Of a stretch of 64,000 nucleotides of DNA, positions 1 through 8,982 are shown piece by piece. Origin of the DNA: Buchnera aphidicola (Thelaxes suberi) (GTDB lineage: Bacteria; Pseudomonadota; Gammaproteobacteria; Enterobacterales; Enterobacteriaceae); contig NZ_OZ060389.1 in the NCBI RefSeq assembly GCF_964059005.1, forward strand, positions 248,001-312,000, in the 5' to 3' direction. The notes below the pieces were generated by a model, which was given only the letters and a program-made list of their open reading frames with translations, had not been told where the DNA came from and did no database searches. The position numbers were made by a program, and so were the translations under genes. The number at the start of each line of letters is the position of its first letter. Within the stretch, counting starts at the first letter, position 1.

Positions 1-530
1 TTTAATAAAGATTCTTTTAGTTTTATATTTTTTATAATTAAAATTATAGGCGATAAAGAAAAATACGTGATTAATATTATTCCAGGTATAATAAAAAGCA
101 TTAATCCAATTTGTATCAATAAATTTAATATTAATGTTAAAAGTATAACTGAAGGAAATATACATATTGCTCTTTTGATCAGAGAAAAAATGTTAATTTC
201 TTTTTTATATACTATGAATTCAATACAGAAAATAGTAATACTGATTAATAAAGCTGTTTCTACTAAAGAAGATAAGTATTTTAATAAAAATATATGTATT
301 AGCATTTTTTTTTGTAATAAATTAAAATTATAATTCAATTGGTATAATATAATATTATTATGCAAATAATTTATATGTAAAGAATTTAATTGCCGAATTG
401 ATGGTTTTGTTAAGCGACTTAATGCTACTTCTAGTAGAGATATAATAGTAGAAAATACAAGGCTTTGAAAAAAAATCTTAAAAATAAAATTAAAACTGCA
501 ACGGAATGATTGATTGCCTGTACATTTCAT
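1..530 (-). CDS. yciC: YciC-family (UPF0259) inner-membrane protein, partial (3' end beyond the window)
   Basis: An open frame of 176 codons starts at the ATG at 530 and runs off the left edge without a stop. A good Shine-Dalgarno (aggag, 536-540) precedes it. The product is hydrophobic, and a segment around residues 140-165 reading LLIQIGLMLFIIPGIIL matches the E. coli YciC stretch with LLVQIGIMLVVVPGII. The family is a multi-pass inner-membrane protein of about 247 residues with no established biochemical function. It lies 109 nt downstream of trpA on the same strand, where yciC-like genes sit in related genomes. Identification is by remembered similarity to YciC. Because the end is outside the window, intactness cannot be judged. 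Confidence 0.8.
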   Translation of the reverse strand, partial: MKCTGNQSFRCSFNFIFKIFFQSLVFSTIISLLEVALSRLTKPSIRQLNSLHINYLHNNIILYQLNYNFNLLQKKMLIHIFLLKYLSSLVETALLISITIFCIEFIVYKKEINIFSLIKRAICIFPSVILLTLILNLLIQIGLMLFIIPGIILITYFSLSPIILIIKNIKLKESLL

Positions 531-639
531 TTTTACTCCTTTTTTTTATACAAAATATTATAATTATTTTTAATAAAACATTTATACAATATATGTTTTA
601 TATTTTTATTTTATAAATTTTGTATATATTCAAATACTA

Positions 640-1443
640 TTATAAAGTTGCTTGTTTTAGTTCAATTACAGTCTTTTCTATCTCATAAAGCATAGTATGA
701 TGATTTTGATAATTTTTTTCTATGATTTCGACAATTACTGAACCACAAATAACTCCTGATACACCATTTTTAAGACACTTTTTTATTTGTTGAGAGGTAG
801 ATATTCCAAAACCTTGTAACAGAGGAACAGAATTGTTTATTTTACATTCTAATATAATATGTTTTTGAGGTATTAATGCCTTATTTTCTGTTCCAGTAAC
901 TCCAGGTCTGGATAATAAATAAATAAAACTAGAACTGTATTTACAAATTTTTTTAATAGTAGAATTGTTAGCATTTGGAGGGCATACGTAAATCATACTA
1001 ATTTTATTATTACTAGCACAATCATGAAATAAATATGATTCTTCAATTGGCACATCAGCAATTAAAACTGAATCAATTTGATTTAATGCACATTTTGAAA
1101 AAAAAACATTTATTTTTTGACTAAATACAATATTTGCATATGTCAATATTCCTATTGGAATATCAGGATATCTATTTCTTATTTCAAGGATAAAATTAAA
1201 ACATTTGTTAATATTAATTTTAGAGTGAAATGCTCTCAAATTGGCATTTTGTATAGTAATGCCATCTGACATTGGATCTGAAAAAGGAAATCCTAATTCT
1301 AAAGCATCCGCTCCATTTTTAATTAATGTATTTACTATTTTTAGAGATGATTCATATGAAGGATCTCCAATTATTACGAATGGAACAAAGCACTTTTCTT
1401 TTTTTTTTTTTAATGAATCAAATAAAATTTGATATTTATTCAT
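640..1443 (-). CDS. trpA: Tryptophan synthase alpha chain
   Basis: Cleaves indole-3-glycerol phosphate to indole and glyceraldehyde-3-phosphate and passes the indole to TrpB in the alpha2-beta2 complex. It has 267 residues against 268 in E. coli. The two catalytic acids are in place: Glu49 (ADALELGFPFSDP) and Asp60 (SDPMSDG). The phosphate-binding loops around LLSRPGVTG and GFGIS are also present. The start overlaps the last 8 nt of trpB (1436-1443), and an aagga ribosome site lies inside trpB, so the two are translationally coupled. It is the last gene of the trpDCBA operon. Nothing looks degenerate. Confidence 0.98.
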   Translation of the reverse strand: MNKYQILFDSLKKKKEKCFVPFVIIGDPSYESSLKIVNTLIKNGADALELGFPFSDPMSDGITIQNANLRAFHSKININKCFNFILEIRNRYPDIPIGILTYANIVFSQKINVFFSKCALNQIDSVLIADVPIEESYLFHDCASNNKISMIYVCPPNANNSTIKKICKYSSSFIYLLSRPGVTGTENKALIPQKHIILECKINNSVPLLQGFGISTSQQIKKCLKNGVSGVICGSVIVEIIEKNYQNHHTMLYEIEKTVIELKQATL

Positions 1444-2629
1444 CTATTTTTCCTTTTGTTAAAATTGTATTTACAGTATTTAAATCTTTATCACCTCTTC
1501 CTGATAAATTAACGATAATAACTTGTTTTTTTTTGTGATCTTGATTCATAATTTTAATTGCTTCAGCTAAAGCATGAGATGATTCTAAAGCTGGTATAAT
1601 TCCTTCTTTTTTACATAATAGTTGGAATGCATTTATAGCTTCATTATCTTGTATAGAAACATATTTTACTCGACCTATTTTTTGTAACCATGCATGTTCA
1701 GGACCTACTGAAGGAAAATCTAACCCTGCTGAAATAGACCAAGATTCTTTAATTTGTCCATCTTTAGATTGTAAAATTTTAGATTTCATTCCAAAATAAA
1801 TTCCGGTTTCGCCGGCATTTAATGGAGCTCCATGTTTGCCAGAATTAATTCCATAACCCGCTGGTTCAACTCCTATTAATTTTACATCTTGATCGTTTAA
1901 AAATTCAGTAAATATTCCTATAGCGTTAGAACCTCCTCCTACACATGCAATTATTTTGTCAGGTAAACTATTTTCTTTTTTTAAAATTTGTTTTTTTGTC
2001 TCTTCTCCAATAATTTTTTGATATTCTTTTACTATAGTTGGGTAAGGATGAGGCCCTGCCGCAGTGCCTAACATATAATGAGTTGTAGAATAAGTTCTAG
2101 ACCAATCTCGTAATGCTTCATTACAAGCATCTTTTAATGTTTTAGCGCCAGATTGAACGGAAATAACTTTAGCTCCCATTAATTTCATGCGCAATACGTT
2201 TAATTTTTGTCGTTTGATATCTTTTGCACCCATATAAATACGACATTTTATATTTAACAACGCACATGCTAATGCTGTTGCAACTCCATGTTGTCCAGCT
2301 CCAGTTTCTGCTATTATTTCTTTTTTTTTCATTCTGATAGCTAATAGAGCTTGTCCTAATACTTGGTTGGTTTTATGAGCTCCTCCATGTAATAAATCTT
2401 CTCTTTTAAGATAAATTTTTGTTTGAGTTCCACGAGTAATATTTTTACATAATGTTAATGGAGTAGGTCGACCAGCATAATTATTTAATAAATTTGATAA
2501 TTTTTTTTTGAATTTGTTATCTTTTTGAGCTAATATAAATTCTTTTTCTAGTTCGTATAAAGCAGGAATAAGTATTTGAGGAACGAACATACCTCCAAAT
2601 TTTCCAAAATAAGCGTTAATTAATGTCAT
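1436..2629 (-). CDS. trpB: Tryptophan synthase beta chain
   Basis: PLP enzyme that condenses indole with serine to give tryptophan. It has 397 residues, the usual length, and is very well conserved. The PLP lysine is Lys86 in GGAHKTNQ. The catalytic glutamate lies in EIIAETGAGQHG and the phosphate-binding loop is GGGSNAIG. The ATG at 2629 has an aaaggg ribosome site at 7 nt spacing. It sits 32 nt downstream of trpC and overlaps trpA by 8 nt. The operon position and intact active site indicate a working terminal step of tryptophan synthesis for the host. Confidence 0.98.
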   Translation of the reverse strand: MTLINAYFGKFGGMFVPQILIPALYELEKEFILAQKDNKFKKKLSNLLNNYAGRPTPLTLCKNITRGTQTKIYLKREDLLHGGAHKTNQVLGQALLAIRMKKKEIIAETGAGQHGVATALACALLNIKCRIYMGAKDIKRQKLNVLRMKLMGAKVISVQSGAKTLKDACNEALRDWSRTYSTTHYMLGTAAGPHPYPTIVKEYQKIIGEETKKQILKKENSLPDKIIACVGGGSNAIGIFTEFLNDQDVKLIGVEPAGYGINSGKHGAPLNAGETGIYFGMKSKILQSKDGQIKESWSISAGLDFPSVGPEHAWLQKIGRVKYVSIQDNEAINAFQLLCKKEGIIPALESSHALAEAIKIMNQDHKKKQVIIVNLSGRGDKDLNTVNTILTKGKIDE

Positions 2630-2661
2630 TATTAGTACCCTTTTAGCTAATTAATAAATTA

Positions 2662-4038
2662 TTAAAAAATATTTTTTTTATTAATTTTTATTAGTTCAAA
2701 AACATTTTTTATTTTTTTTTTCGATTTAATTCCGGGTTCAATTTCGACTCCAGAGTTTAAATCTAAACCATCAAAACCTAATTGTGCAGCATATTGACAA
2801 TTATTAGCATTAATACCTCCTGAAAGAATTGAATTAGTATATATTTTTTTAGTTAATAAAGACCAATTAAATGATGTACCAGTTCCTCCATTTTGGTTAT
2901 CATATAAAAAATATTGTATGTTATCAAAATAAAATTTGGGTATAGTATCGTGAATGCTTATTACTTTCCATATAAATAAAGGATAAGGTATTTTTTCTTT
3001 TAATGCGTTAATATAAAATTGATTTTCATTTCCATGTAACTGAATTGCATATAATTTTAGCGTTGTTGCAATTTTGACAATTTTTTCGATTTTTTCATTT
3101 TGAAAAACTGCAACATATTTTAAATTTATTGTATCAATTATGTTTTTAGCAATTTGTAAATTTATTTTTCTTTGTGATTTTTTTACAAAAATCATACCTC
3201 CAAAAATAGCTCCTATTTTTTTTGAGTTATATGCATCTTTAACTCTAGTTATTCCACAAATTTTATTTTTTCCAAATATTATTTTATGAATTCCTTCTTT
3301 ATGATCTTTATGCTTCATAATAAAAGATCCAATTAAAAATCCATCTACTATTTTTTTTAATTTATTTAAAGTAGCATAATTTTTAATTCCTGATTCGCTA
3401 ATTTTAATAATATTGTTGGGAATTAAAGGAGCTAATTTAATTGTACGGTTAATATCAATATTTAAATCATGCAAATTTCTGTTATTAATACCAATGATTT
3501 CAGATTTTAATTTAATAGCTCTATTTAATTCATCAACATTATTAATTTCAGTAATAACATTCATATTCAATTGTTTAGCTAGTTGATATAGTAATAAAAA
3601 TTGTTGATCATTTAATATAGATAACATTAATAATATTGCGTCTGCTTGATAAAATCTAGATAAATATACCTGATAAGTATCGATAAAAAAATCTTTGCAT
3701 AGTATTGGTTTATTTACAATGGATTTAACTATTGGTATATATTCAAATTTTCCTGAAAAAAAAACTTCATCAGTTAATACTGATACACATGTTGCATATT
3801 TTTTATATATTCTAGAAATAGTATAAATATCAAAATTATTTACTATTTTACCTAAAGATGGAGAAGATTTTTTTATTTCTAAAATTAGAAATGGTTTTTG
3901 AGAAATTAAAGTTTTTTTAAAACTGTGGTTACTTGTATAAATACTATGTTTTATGGAATTTAATGGTTGTTTTTTCTTTCTTTTTTTAATCCACTCTATT
4001 TTAGATTGGACTATTTTTTCTAAAATTGTAGTATTCAT
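2662..4038 (-). CDS. trpC: Bifunctional indole-3-glycerol-phosphate synthase / phosphoribosylanthranilate isomerase
   Basis: A fused TrpC-TrpF protein of 458 residues (E. coli about 453) catalysing two consecutive tryptophan steps. The N-terminal synthase barrel (about 1-255) keeps Glu54/Lys56 in LILEIKKSSPS, Lys115 in PILCKDFF, Glu164 in VITEINN and Glu215 in ISESG. The isomerase barrel (about 256-458) keeps the catalytic Cys261 in KICGITR and Asp380 in YDNQNGGTGTSFNW, plus the LSGGIN loop. The ATG overlaps the trpD stop by 4 nt and uses an aggaa ribosome site inside trpD. Both halves look functional. Confidence 0.97.
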   Translation of the reverse strand: MNTTILEKIVQSKIEWIKKRKKKQPLNSIKHSIYTSNHSFKKTLISQKPFLILEIKKSSPSLGKIVNNFDIYTISRIYKKYATCVSVLTDEVFFSGKFEYIPIVKSIVNKPILCKDFFIDTYQVYLSRFYQADAILLMLSILNDQQFLLLYQLAKQLNMNVITEINNVDELNRAIKLKSEIIGINNRNLHDLNIDINRTIKLAPLIPNNIIKISESGIKNYATLNKLKKIVDGFLIGSFIMKHKDHKEGIHKIIFGKNKICGITRVKDAYNSKKIGAIFGGMIFVKKSQRKINLQIAKNIIDTINLKYVAVFQNEKIEKIVKIATTLKLYAIQLHGNENQFYINALKEKIPYPLFIWKVISIHDTIPKFYFDNIQYFLYDNQNGGTGTSFNWSLLTKKIYTNSILSGGINANNCQYAAQLGFDGLDLNSGVEIEPGIKSKKKIKNVFELIKINKKNIF

Positions 4039-5042
4039 GCTTTTCCTAATTGTGCAATTTTAATAATTTTTTTATAAACTATTCCACTTCTAATTATTTT
4101 TAATGCATTTTGAGCATTTTCTTTTAAATTTTCATGACCAAATATTTTTAATACTAATGCAACGTTTGCAGCAATTGTTTGTTCATGAAATTCAGATCCT
4201 TGTCCTTGTAGTAATTTTGTTATTATCTCATGATTTTTTTTTGGTTTTCCCCCTTCGTTTATGTTATTAAAATTAAACGTGTTCAAACCAAAATGTTGTG
4301 GTTCTAGAACATATGAATTAATTTTCTTATTTTTTAATTCTGCAATGTATGTTTTTGTAAATAAGGTCACTTCATCTGTATTATTGCTACATAATACAAT
4401 AGCTCTTTGATATTTTAATTCTTTTAATATTCTAATTATTACATTAATCCATTTTTTGTGATATACACCTATTAAAGTAAATGGAGGTTTGGCAGGGTTC
4501 GTTAAAGGTCCTAGTATATTAAAAATTGTTCTTGTGTTTAAAAATTTTCTAATAGGATGTGCTTGACGAAAACCTTGATGATAAAAAGGAGCAAAAAGAA
4601 AACAAATATTAAATTTATCTAAAAAAAATCGAGATATTTTAGGCGATATATTTAAATTGATATTAAATTTTTTTAAAATATTAGAGGATCCAGATTTACT
4701 AGTAATGCTAACATTACAGTGTTTTGCAATTTTTAATCCTAAACTAGATGCTACAAAAGAACTAATAGTTGATATATTAATATCATTATAATTATCACCT
4801 CCTGTTCCTACAATATCTGCAAATTTATATTTTGGTGAGGGGAATAATCGAGATTTTTCTAAAAATAAACGTGTTATTCCTAATATTTCATTATACCTTT
4901 CTCCTCTCATTTTCATTGCAATCAGTGAAGCTGTTAATTCTATGTTATTTTTTTTCTTAAAAATTATATGATTAAAAAGATTATATGTTTCTTGTTCGCT
5001 TAGCTCTTTATAAGAATACATTTTTTTAAAAATATCTTTCAT
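4035..5042 (-). CDS. trpD: Anthranilate phosphoribosyltransferase
   Basis: Transfers phosphoribose from PRPP to anthranilate. It is a stand-alone 335-residue protein. In E. coli this domain is fused behind the TrpG glutamine amidotransferase; here translation starts directly at the transferase domain. Visible signatures are the PRPP/Mg loop DIVGTGGDNYNDINIST, the KHCNVSITSKSGSSN segment and the RTIFNILGPLTNPA segment. It is the first gene of the operon and overlaps trpC by 4 nt. No leader peptide with tandem Trp codons was seen in the 270 nt upstream. trpE and trpG are absent from the window; in many Buchnera they are plasmid-borne. Confidence 0.96.
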   Translation of the reverse strand: MKDIFKKMYSYKELSEQETYNLFNHIIFKKKNNIELTASLIAMKMRGERYNEILGITRLFLEKSRLFPSPKYKFADIVGTGGDNYNDINISTISSFVASSLGLKIAKHCNVSITSKSGSSNILKKFNINLNISPKISRFFLDKFNICFLFAPFYHQGFRQAHPIRKFLNTRTIFNILGPLTNPAKPPFTLIGVYHKKWINVIIRILKELKYQRAIVLCSNNTDEVTLFTKTYIAELKNKKINSYVLEPQHFGLNTFNFNNINEGGKPKKNHEIITKLLQGQGSEFHEQTIAANVALVLKIFGHENLKENAQNALKIIRSGIVYKKIIKIAQLGKA

Positions 5043-5311
5043 GTATAAATGACACCTGTTAAAAAAATTATATAACTTTACATTTTAATTTTTTCTTATA
5101 TTTAAAAATTTTGATATAGTAAATATTTATTATTTTTTTATTTATTTATTTTTATATAATAATTAAAATTAAAGATCAGTATTTTCAATTTTTATATTAT
5201 AAATTACGTATTAACATTAAAATTAATAAAATATTTATAAGAATTTTTTAATAGATAAATAAATAATTTTAATTAAATAAAATATTTTTTTTTAAATAAA
5301 GAAGGTTTATT

Positions 5312-6208
5312 GTGAAGAAATTAATAATAATAATATTATTTTTTTTTGTTTCGTTTTCCTTAGGAGCAAATTGGATTGCTATGAAAATCGCAGTGAAAAC
5401 AATTCCACCTATTTTTGCAACTAGTTTAAGATTTTTATTAGTATCTCCATTATTAATTGTTATTGCTTATATTAATAATATTACGTTACTTTTTCCAAAA
5501 AAAGAAAGATTTTTTCAGTTTTTAATATCATTTTTTTATTTTTCAGTTCCATTCGCTTTAATGATATATGCAGCACAATATATTAATAATATATTAAGTG
5601 CTTTGATTTTTTCTAATATTCCAGTTTTAATGTTAATTAATCGTAGTTATATACAAAAAGAAAAAATACAAAATGTACAAATCATGGGTGTTTTTATTGT
5701 TATAGTGTCTTTTTTATTTTTTACTGTTTTTAATTTAGGAATGCATAATTTTTATAAATATAAAGGATGGATAGCATTATTATGTGCTGCTTTATGTCAT
5801 TCATATATTTATGTATATTTATGGAAAAAAAAATTAAATCATTTGTCAGTGATTACTTTTAATGCTTTACCATCTTTATTATCTGGAATAACTTTATTAA
5901 TTGTATCAATTTGTATTGAGCATCCTAGTATATATTGTTTTTCTTATAGTTCTATAAAATCAATTTTATTTTTATCTTACTGTTCTGGATTTTTAGGAAT
6001 AGTTGCATATTTTTATTTACAAAAAGAAATTAATTCTTTTTATGCATCAACAGTTTTTTTAACATTTCCTATAATAGTTATTATTTTAGAACATTTTATG
6101 TATCGAAAATATATTAATATATATGAAATACTGCTCATTATTTTTTTCATTTTTGGTTCGGTTGTAGCTATTTTACCTAATAAAAAATTAAAAAAAAGTA
6201 AGAATTAA
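5312..6208 (+). CDS. EamA/DMT-superfamily transporter, YedA-like
   Basis: A very hydrophobic 298-residue protein with about ten predicted transmembrane segments. The N-terminal motif SFSLGANWIAMKIAVKTIPP followed by FATSLRF is typical of EamA drug/metabolite transporters (compare WGSTYFVIRIGVESWPPLMMAGVRF in YedA). The two halves resemble the usual duplicated 5+5 helix design, and the tail is short and basic. The start is GTG at 5312, with gaagg at 5301-5305 as ribosome site. It is divergent from trpD. The substrate cannot be deduced; an amino-acid or metabolite exporter is the family-level guess. It is followed by a good intrinsic terminator at 6225-6272. Confidence 0.8.
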   Translation: MKKLIIIILFFFVSFSLGANWIAMKIAVKTIPPIFATSLRFLLVSPLLIVIAYINNITLLFPKKERFFQFLISFFYFSVPFALMIYAAQYINNILSALIFSNIPVLMLINRSYIQKEKIQNVQIMGVFIVIVSFLFFTVFNLGMHNFYKYKGWIALLCAALCHSYIYVYLWKKKLNHLSVITFNALPSLLSGITLLIVSICIEHPSIYCFSYSSIKSILFLSYCSGFLGIVAYFYLQKEINSFYASTVFLTFPIIVIILEHFMYRKYINIYEILLIIFFIFGSVVAILPNKKLKKSKN

Positions 6209-6224
6209 TTTTTTTAGTTTAAAC

Positions 6225-6272
6225 AACTGCATTGATTAGATTATATTAAATAATGTAGTTATTATTTTTTTT
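6225..6272 (+). terminator. Intrinsic terminator after the EamA transporter
   Basis: aactgcatt (6225-6233) pairs with aatgtagtt (6252-6260), with one G-U pair. A run dominated by T follows (from 6261), so this is a classic Rho-independent layout 17 nt after the transporter stop codon. Confidence 0.6.
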
Positions 6273-6325
6273 TAAATTTTTTTTATAAATATAAATTATT
6301 TTTTTTGATTAAATGGATTAATAAT

Positions 6326-7048
6326 ATGGCAGAAGAGCGAATACAGAAAATTTTATCCAGGTTAGGTTATGGGTCTCGTAGATCAATTGAACAATTAATA
6401 CAAAACAATAATATTATTATTAATAAAAAAAAAATTATTTTAGGAGAAAAGATAGACATTAAAAATATACATGAATTGTATATTAATAAAATAAAAATTA
6501 ACTTTAATAAAAAAAAACAGAAAATAGAAAAAAGAATATTAATATATAATAAACCTGTCGGAGAAATATCAACTAGAAAAGATCCTTTAAACCGTATTAC
6601 AATTTTTAAAAATTTACCAAAATTAACGAATACAAAATGGATTAGTGTTGGTAGATTAGATTTAAATACCAGTGGTTTAATAATTTTTACAAACTGTGGG
6701 CAAACAGCTAATAAATTAATGCATCCTAAAAACTATATTAAACGAGTGTATTTAGCTCGACTATTTGGAAAGATAAACGTTTTTAAAATTAATATGTTGC
6801 GTATGGGGTTAACTATTGAAAATAATTTTTTACACTTTAATGAAATTAAAATTCATAATAGTAATAAGACATTTAAATGGTACAAAGTTTCTTTGTATGA
6901 AGGAAAAAATCGTGAAATAAGAAAACTATTTAATTATTTACAAATTCAAGTTTCTCGATTGATTAGAATTCAATATGGATCTATTTCATTACCTCATAGT
7001 TTATATCCGGGCAATTTTAAAGAATTATCTAATAAAATACGTATTTAG
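6326..7048 (+). CDS. rluB: 23S rRNA pseudouridine synthase RluB
   Basis: Makes the single pseudouridine at 23S rRNA position 2605 in the E. coli system. An N-terminal S4 domain (ERIQKILSRLGYGSRRSIEQLI) is followed by the RsuA/RluB catalytic domain with the active-site Asp in VGRLDLNTSGL. The EGKNREIRKLF and SRLIRIQYG motifs follow. I place the start at the ATG 6326 (MAEERIQ, matching E. coli MSEKLQ) rather than at an upstream in-frame TTG at 6305. The resulting 240 residues are shorter than E. coli RluB (about 291) because the basic, disordered C-terminal tail is gone. The catalytic core is complete. Confidence 0.93.
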   Translation: MAEERIQKILSRLGYGSRRSIEQLIQNNNIIINKKKIILGEKIDIKNIHELYINKIKINFNKKKQKIEKRILIYNKPVGEISTRKDPLNRITIFKNLPKLTNTKWISVGRLDLNTSGLIIFTNCGQTANKLMHPKNYIKRVYLARLFGKINVFKINMLRMGLTIENNFLHFNEIKIHNSNKTFKWYKVSLYEGKNREIRKLFNYLQIQVSRLIRIQYGSISLPHSLYPGNFKELSNKIRI

Positions 7049-8041
7049 TACACAATTTGTTAAAACAATGATATTAATAAAGATAATTTTTTATAAAAAT
7101 TTATGAATTTTATTATTTAAGTTTTTAATTATATAATTTTAATTAATAAAAAAATATTTTTAATAAACTATTTATTTTGATTAATATTTTTTATATATAT
7201 AAAACATATAATTTATATATGATAATAGTTGTTGTTAAATGTTTAAAAAAAATAAAATAATTAATTTGAATTATAAATAACAAATAAGTATTTATTTTAA
7301 AGTTTTTTATATAAATTTCTTTATTTTATCAATTATTGTTTTATTACATAATTTATTTTTTTTTAAATACAGTTTAGATTTTTAAATCATTTTAATAATT
7401 TAATTTATATATACTTATGTATTTAAATAAATAATTATTTATTTAAAGCTATAAATTTTTTTAACCTAGTTTTAGTTGTAAACAAACGTATAGTTTTTTA
7501 TACAAAAATTTAAAAATTAATAAATTTATAATAAAAATCTTTTTTTTAATAAAAAATATGTTTATAATTAAAAATAAATTAAATGTTCTACATTTTATTC
7601 ATTTTTAATAAGATTAAAATACATAATTAAATTATTTAAATTAACGTAAAATTATGTAGTTATATAACTTATAATACTAATTTTTAATCAGGATATTTTT
7701 TATTGAAATTAAAATTAGTATCCTATCTTTTTATTTATAATAAAAAAATTGAAATTGTTATGACAAACACTCCATTAAAACCAACAAAAATCAAGAACGA
7801 AATATTAAATCATTATGGTTTAAATATATTGATATTTTTATATATAATATATGCTTTTTGTGATTAAAAATTTTAACATTATATTAAATAAAAATATTAT
7901 TTTTAGTATTTATTTTTTTATTATAAAATTAATATATGAAATATTTTTTATTACATAAGTGACTTTTAATATTTTTTAAAATTTTTTTATAAGTTTTAAA
8001 AACTTTTTCATATGAAAAAGTTTTTAAAAATAAAAAAATAT
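7049..8041. other. Gene-free stretch between rluB and suhB
   Basis: Nearly 1 kb with no convincing gene on either strand. It contains an 11-bp perfect inverted repeat (7674-7684 with 7711-7721). Six bases, aggata (7690-7695), could pair alternatively with tatcct (7719-7724). A 35-codon ATG frame lies at 7760-7867 and has no visible ribosome site. In Buchnera genomes I know, sohB and topA occupy about this interval (recalled, not checked), so this is probably the eroded site of lost genes. Confidence 0.6.
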
Positions 8042-8851
8042 TTATTTTTTTATTTTAGATATTTGTTCAGAAACATACTTTATTAGTTTTGAACTTCCTA
8101 CTACAATATCTAGCATGTTAGTTTCTTTATTATTTTGTATAATATTCATATTACTATTAAAATTGTTAATTAATCCTCCAGATTCTCTAATTTGTAACTC
8201 TCCAGACAAAATTTTTAAAAAAGGAGATTGAATACAAATTAAACCACTTGTCCTTCCGACAGATACATATGCTAAATTTAATGTTAAAGATCCTAAACAT
8301 TTGATTTGAATTCCATCAAAATTCATTTGATTTAAAAATTCAGAATATATATTATTCGTGCAAATAGTATAAATGAAATTGTTATTAATTGAAATAATTG
8401 TATTTTTAATCGAATATGGTTGTATGCAACGAGTACGAAATCCATTAAGTTTTGAACCTTGCCCTTTAACTGATGTAAATAATTCATTTTGTAAGGGGTC
8501 ATATATTACAGATGCTTCTACTTTTTTGTTAATAATAATGCTTATTGATGTACAAAAATAAGGAATTTTTTTACTAAAATTTATTTTTCCACTCAACGGA
8601 TTGATTAACCAGTATATCTTATTGTTTTCAAATTTTTCTCTGATGTTATAAGTTGATAGTATTTTATGATCAGGATAAAATTTTTTGATCATATCAACCA
8701 TAATTTTTTCTGATTTAACAATTACAGTATTAACAATACTAATCGTATTTTGTTGGTCATGATGTGCAAATGATTGAGAATCATAAACTTGAAGAATAAA
8801 TGCACCTACTTTACGAACAATTCGGATAGCAATGTTTAATATAGGATGCAT
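8042..8851 (-). CDS. suhB: SuhB, inositol-monophosphatase fold, catalytic residues lost
   Basis: 269 residues, aligning with E. coli SuhB (267) from MHPILNIAIR onward, without gaps for the first ~150 residues. In E. coli SuhB is an inositol-1-monophosphatase and also binds NusA in the rRNA transcription antitermination complex; the phosphatase activity is dispensable for that role. All canonical metal/catalytic acids are replaced here: Asp44 to Ile, Glu67 to Thr, Asp84 to Asn and Asp87 to Ser (WLINPLSG instead of WVIDPLDG), and Asp212 to Lys (our residue 213). The frame is open and full length, and an aggaga ribosome site precedes the ATG. I infer a retained non-enzymatic role in rRNA transcription or folding. 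Confidence 0.93.
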   Translation of the reverse strand: MHPILNIAIRIVRKVGAFILQVYDSQSFAHHDQQNTISIVNTVIVKSEKIMVDMIKKFYPDHKILSTYNIREKFENNKIYWLINPLSGKINFSKKIPYFCTSISIIINKKVEASVIYDPLQNELFTSVKGQGSKLNGFRTRCIQPYSIKNTIISINNNFIYTICTNNIYSEFLNQMNFDGIQIKCLGSLTLNLAYVSVGRTSGLICIQSPFLKILSGELQIRESGGLINNFNSNMNIIQNNKETNMLDIVVGSSKLIKYVSEQISKIKK

Positions 8852-8982
8852 TAAATTTTCTCCTAAAAATATTTTTATTATAATTAGAATTAATTATTAG
8901 GATATTAATCCTTTGAAACAAATATATATTTGTATAATAAAATAAAAATATTTTATACATTTTAAAAATGGAAGTAAAATAC

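Noticed and set aside
67..333. Plus-strand 88-codon open frame at the left edge
   Set aside because: It is the antisense shadow of the partial yciC gene, which has a ribosome site and family similarity on the minus strand.
5043..5311. Trp attenuator or leader peptide ahead of trpD
   Set aside because: No short frame with adjacent Trp codons and no terminator/antiterminator pair on the minus strand.
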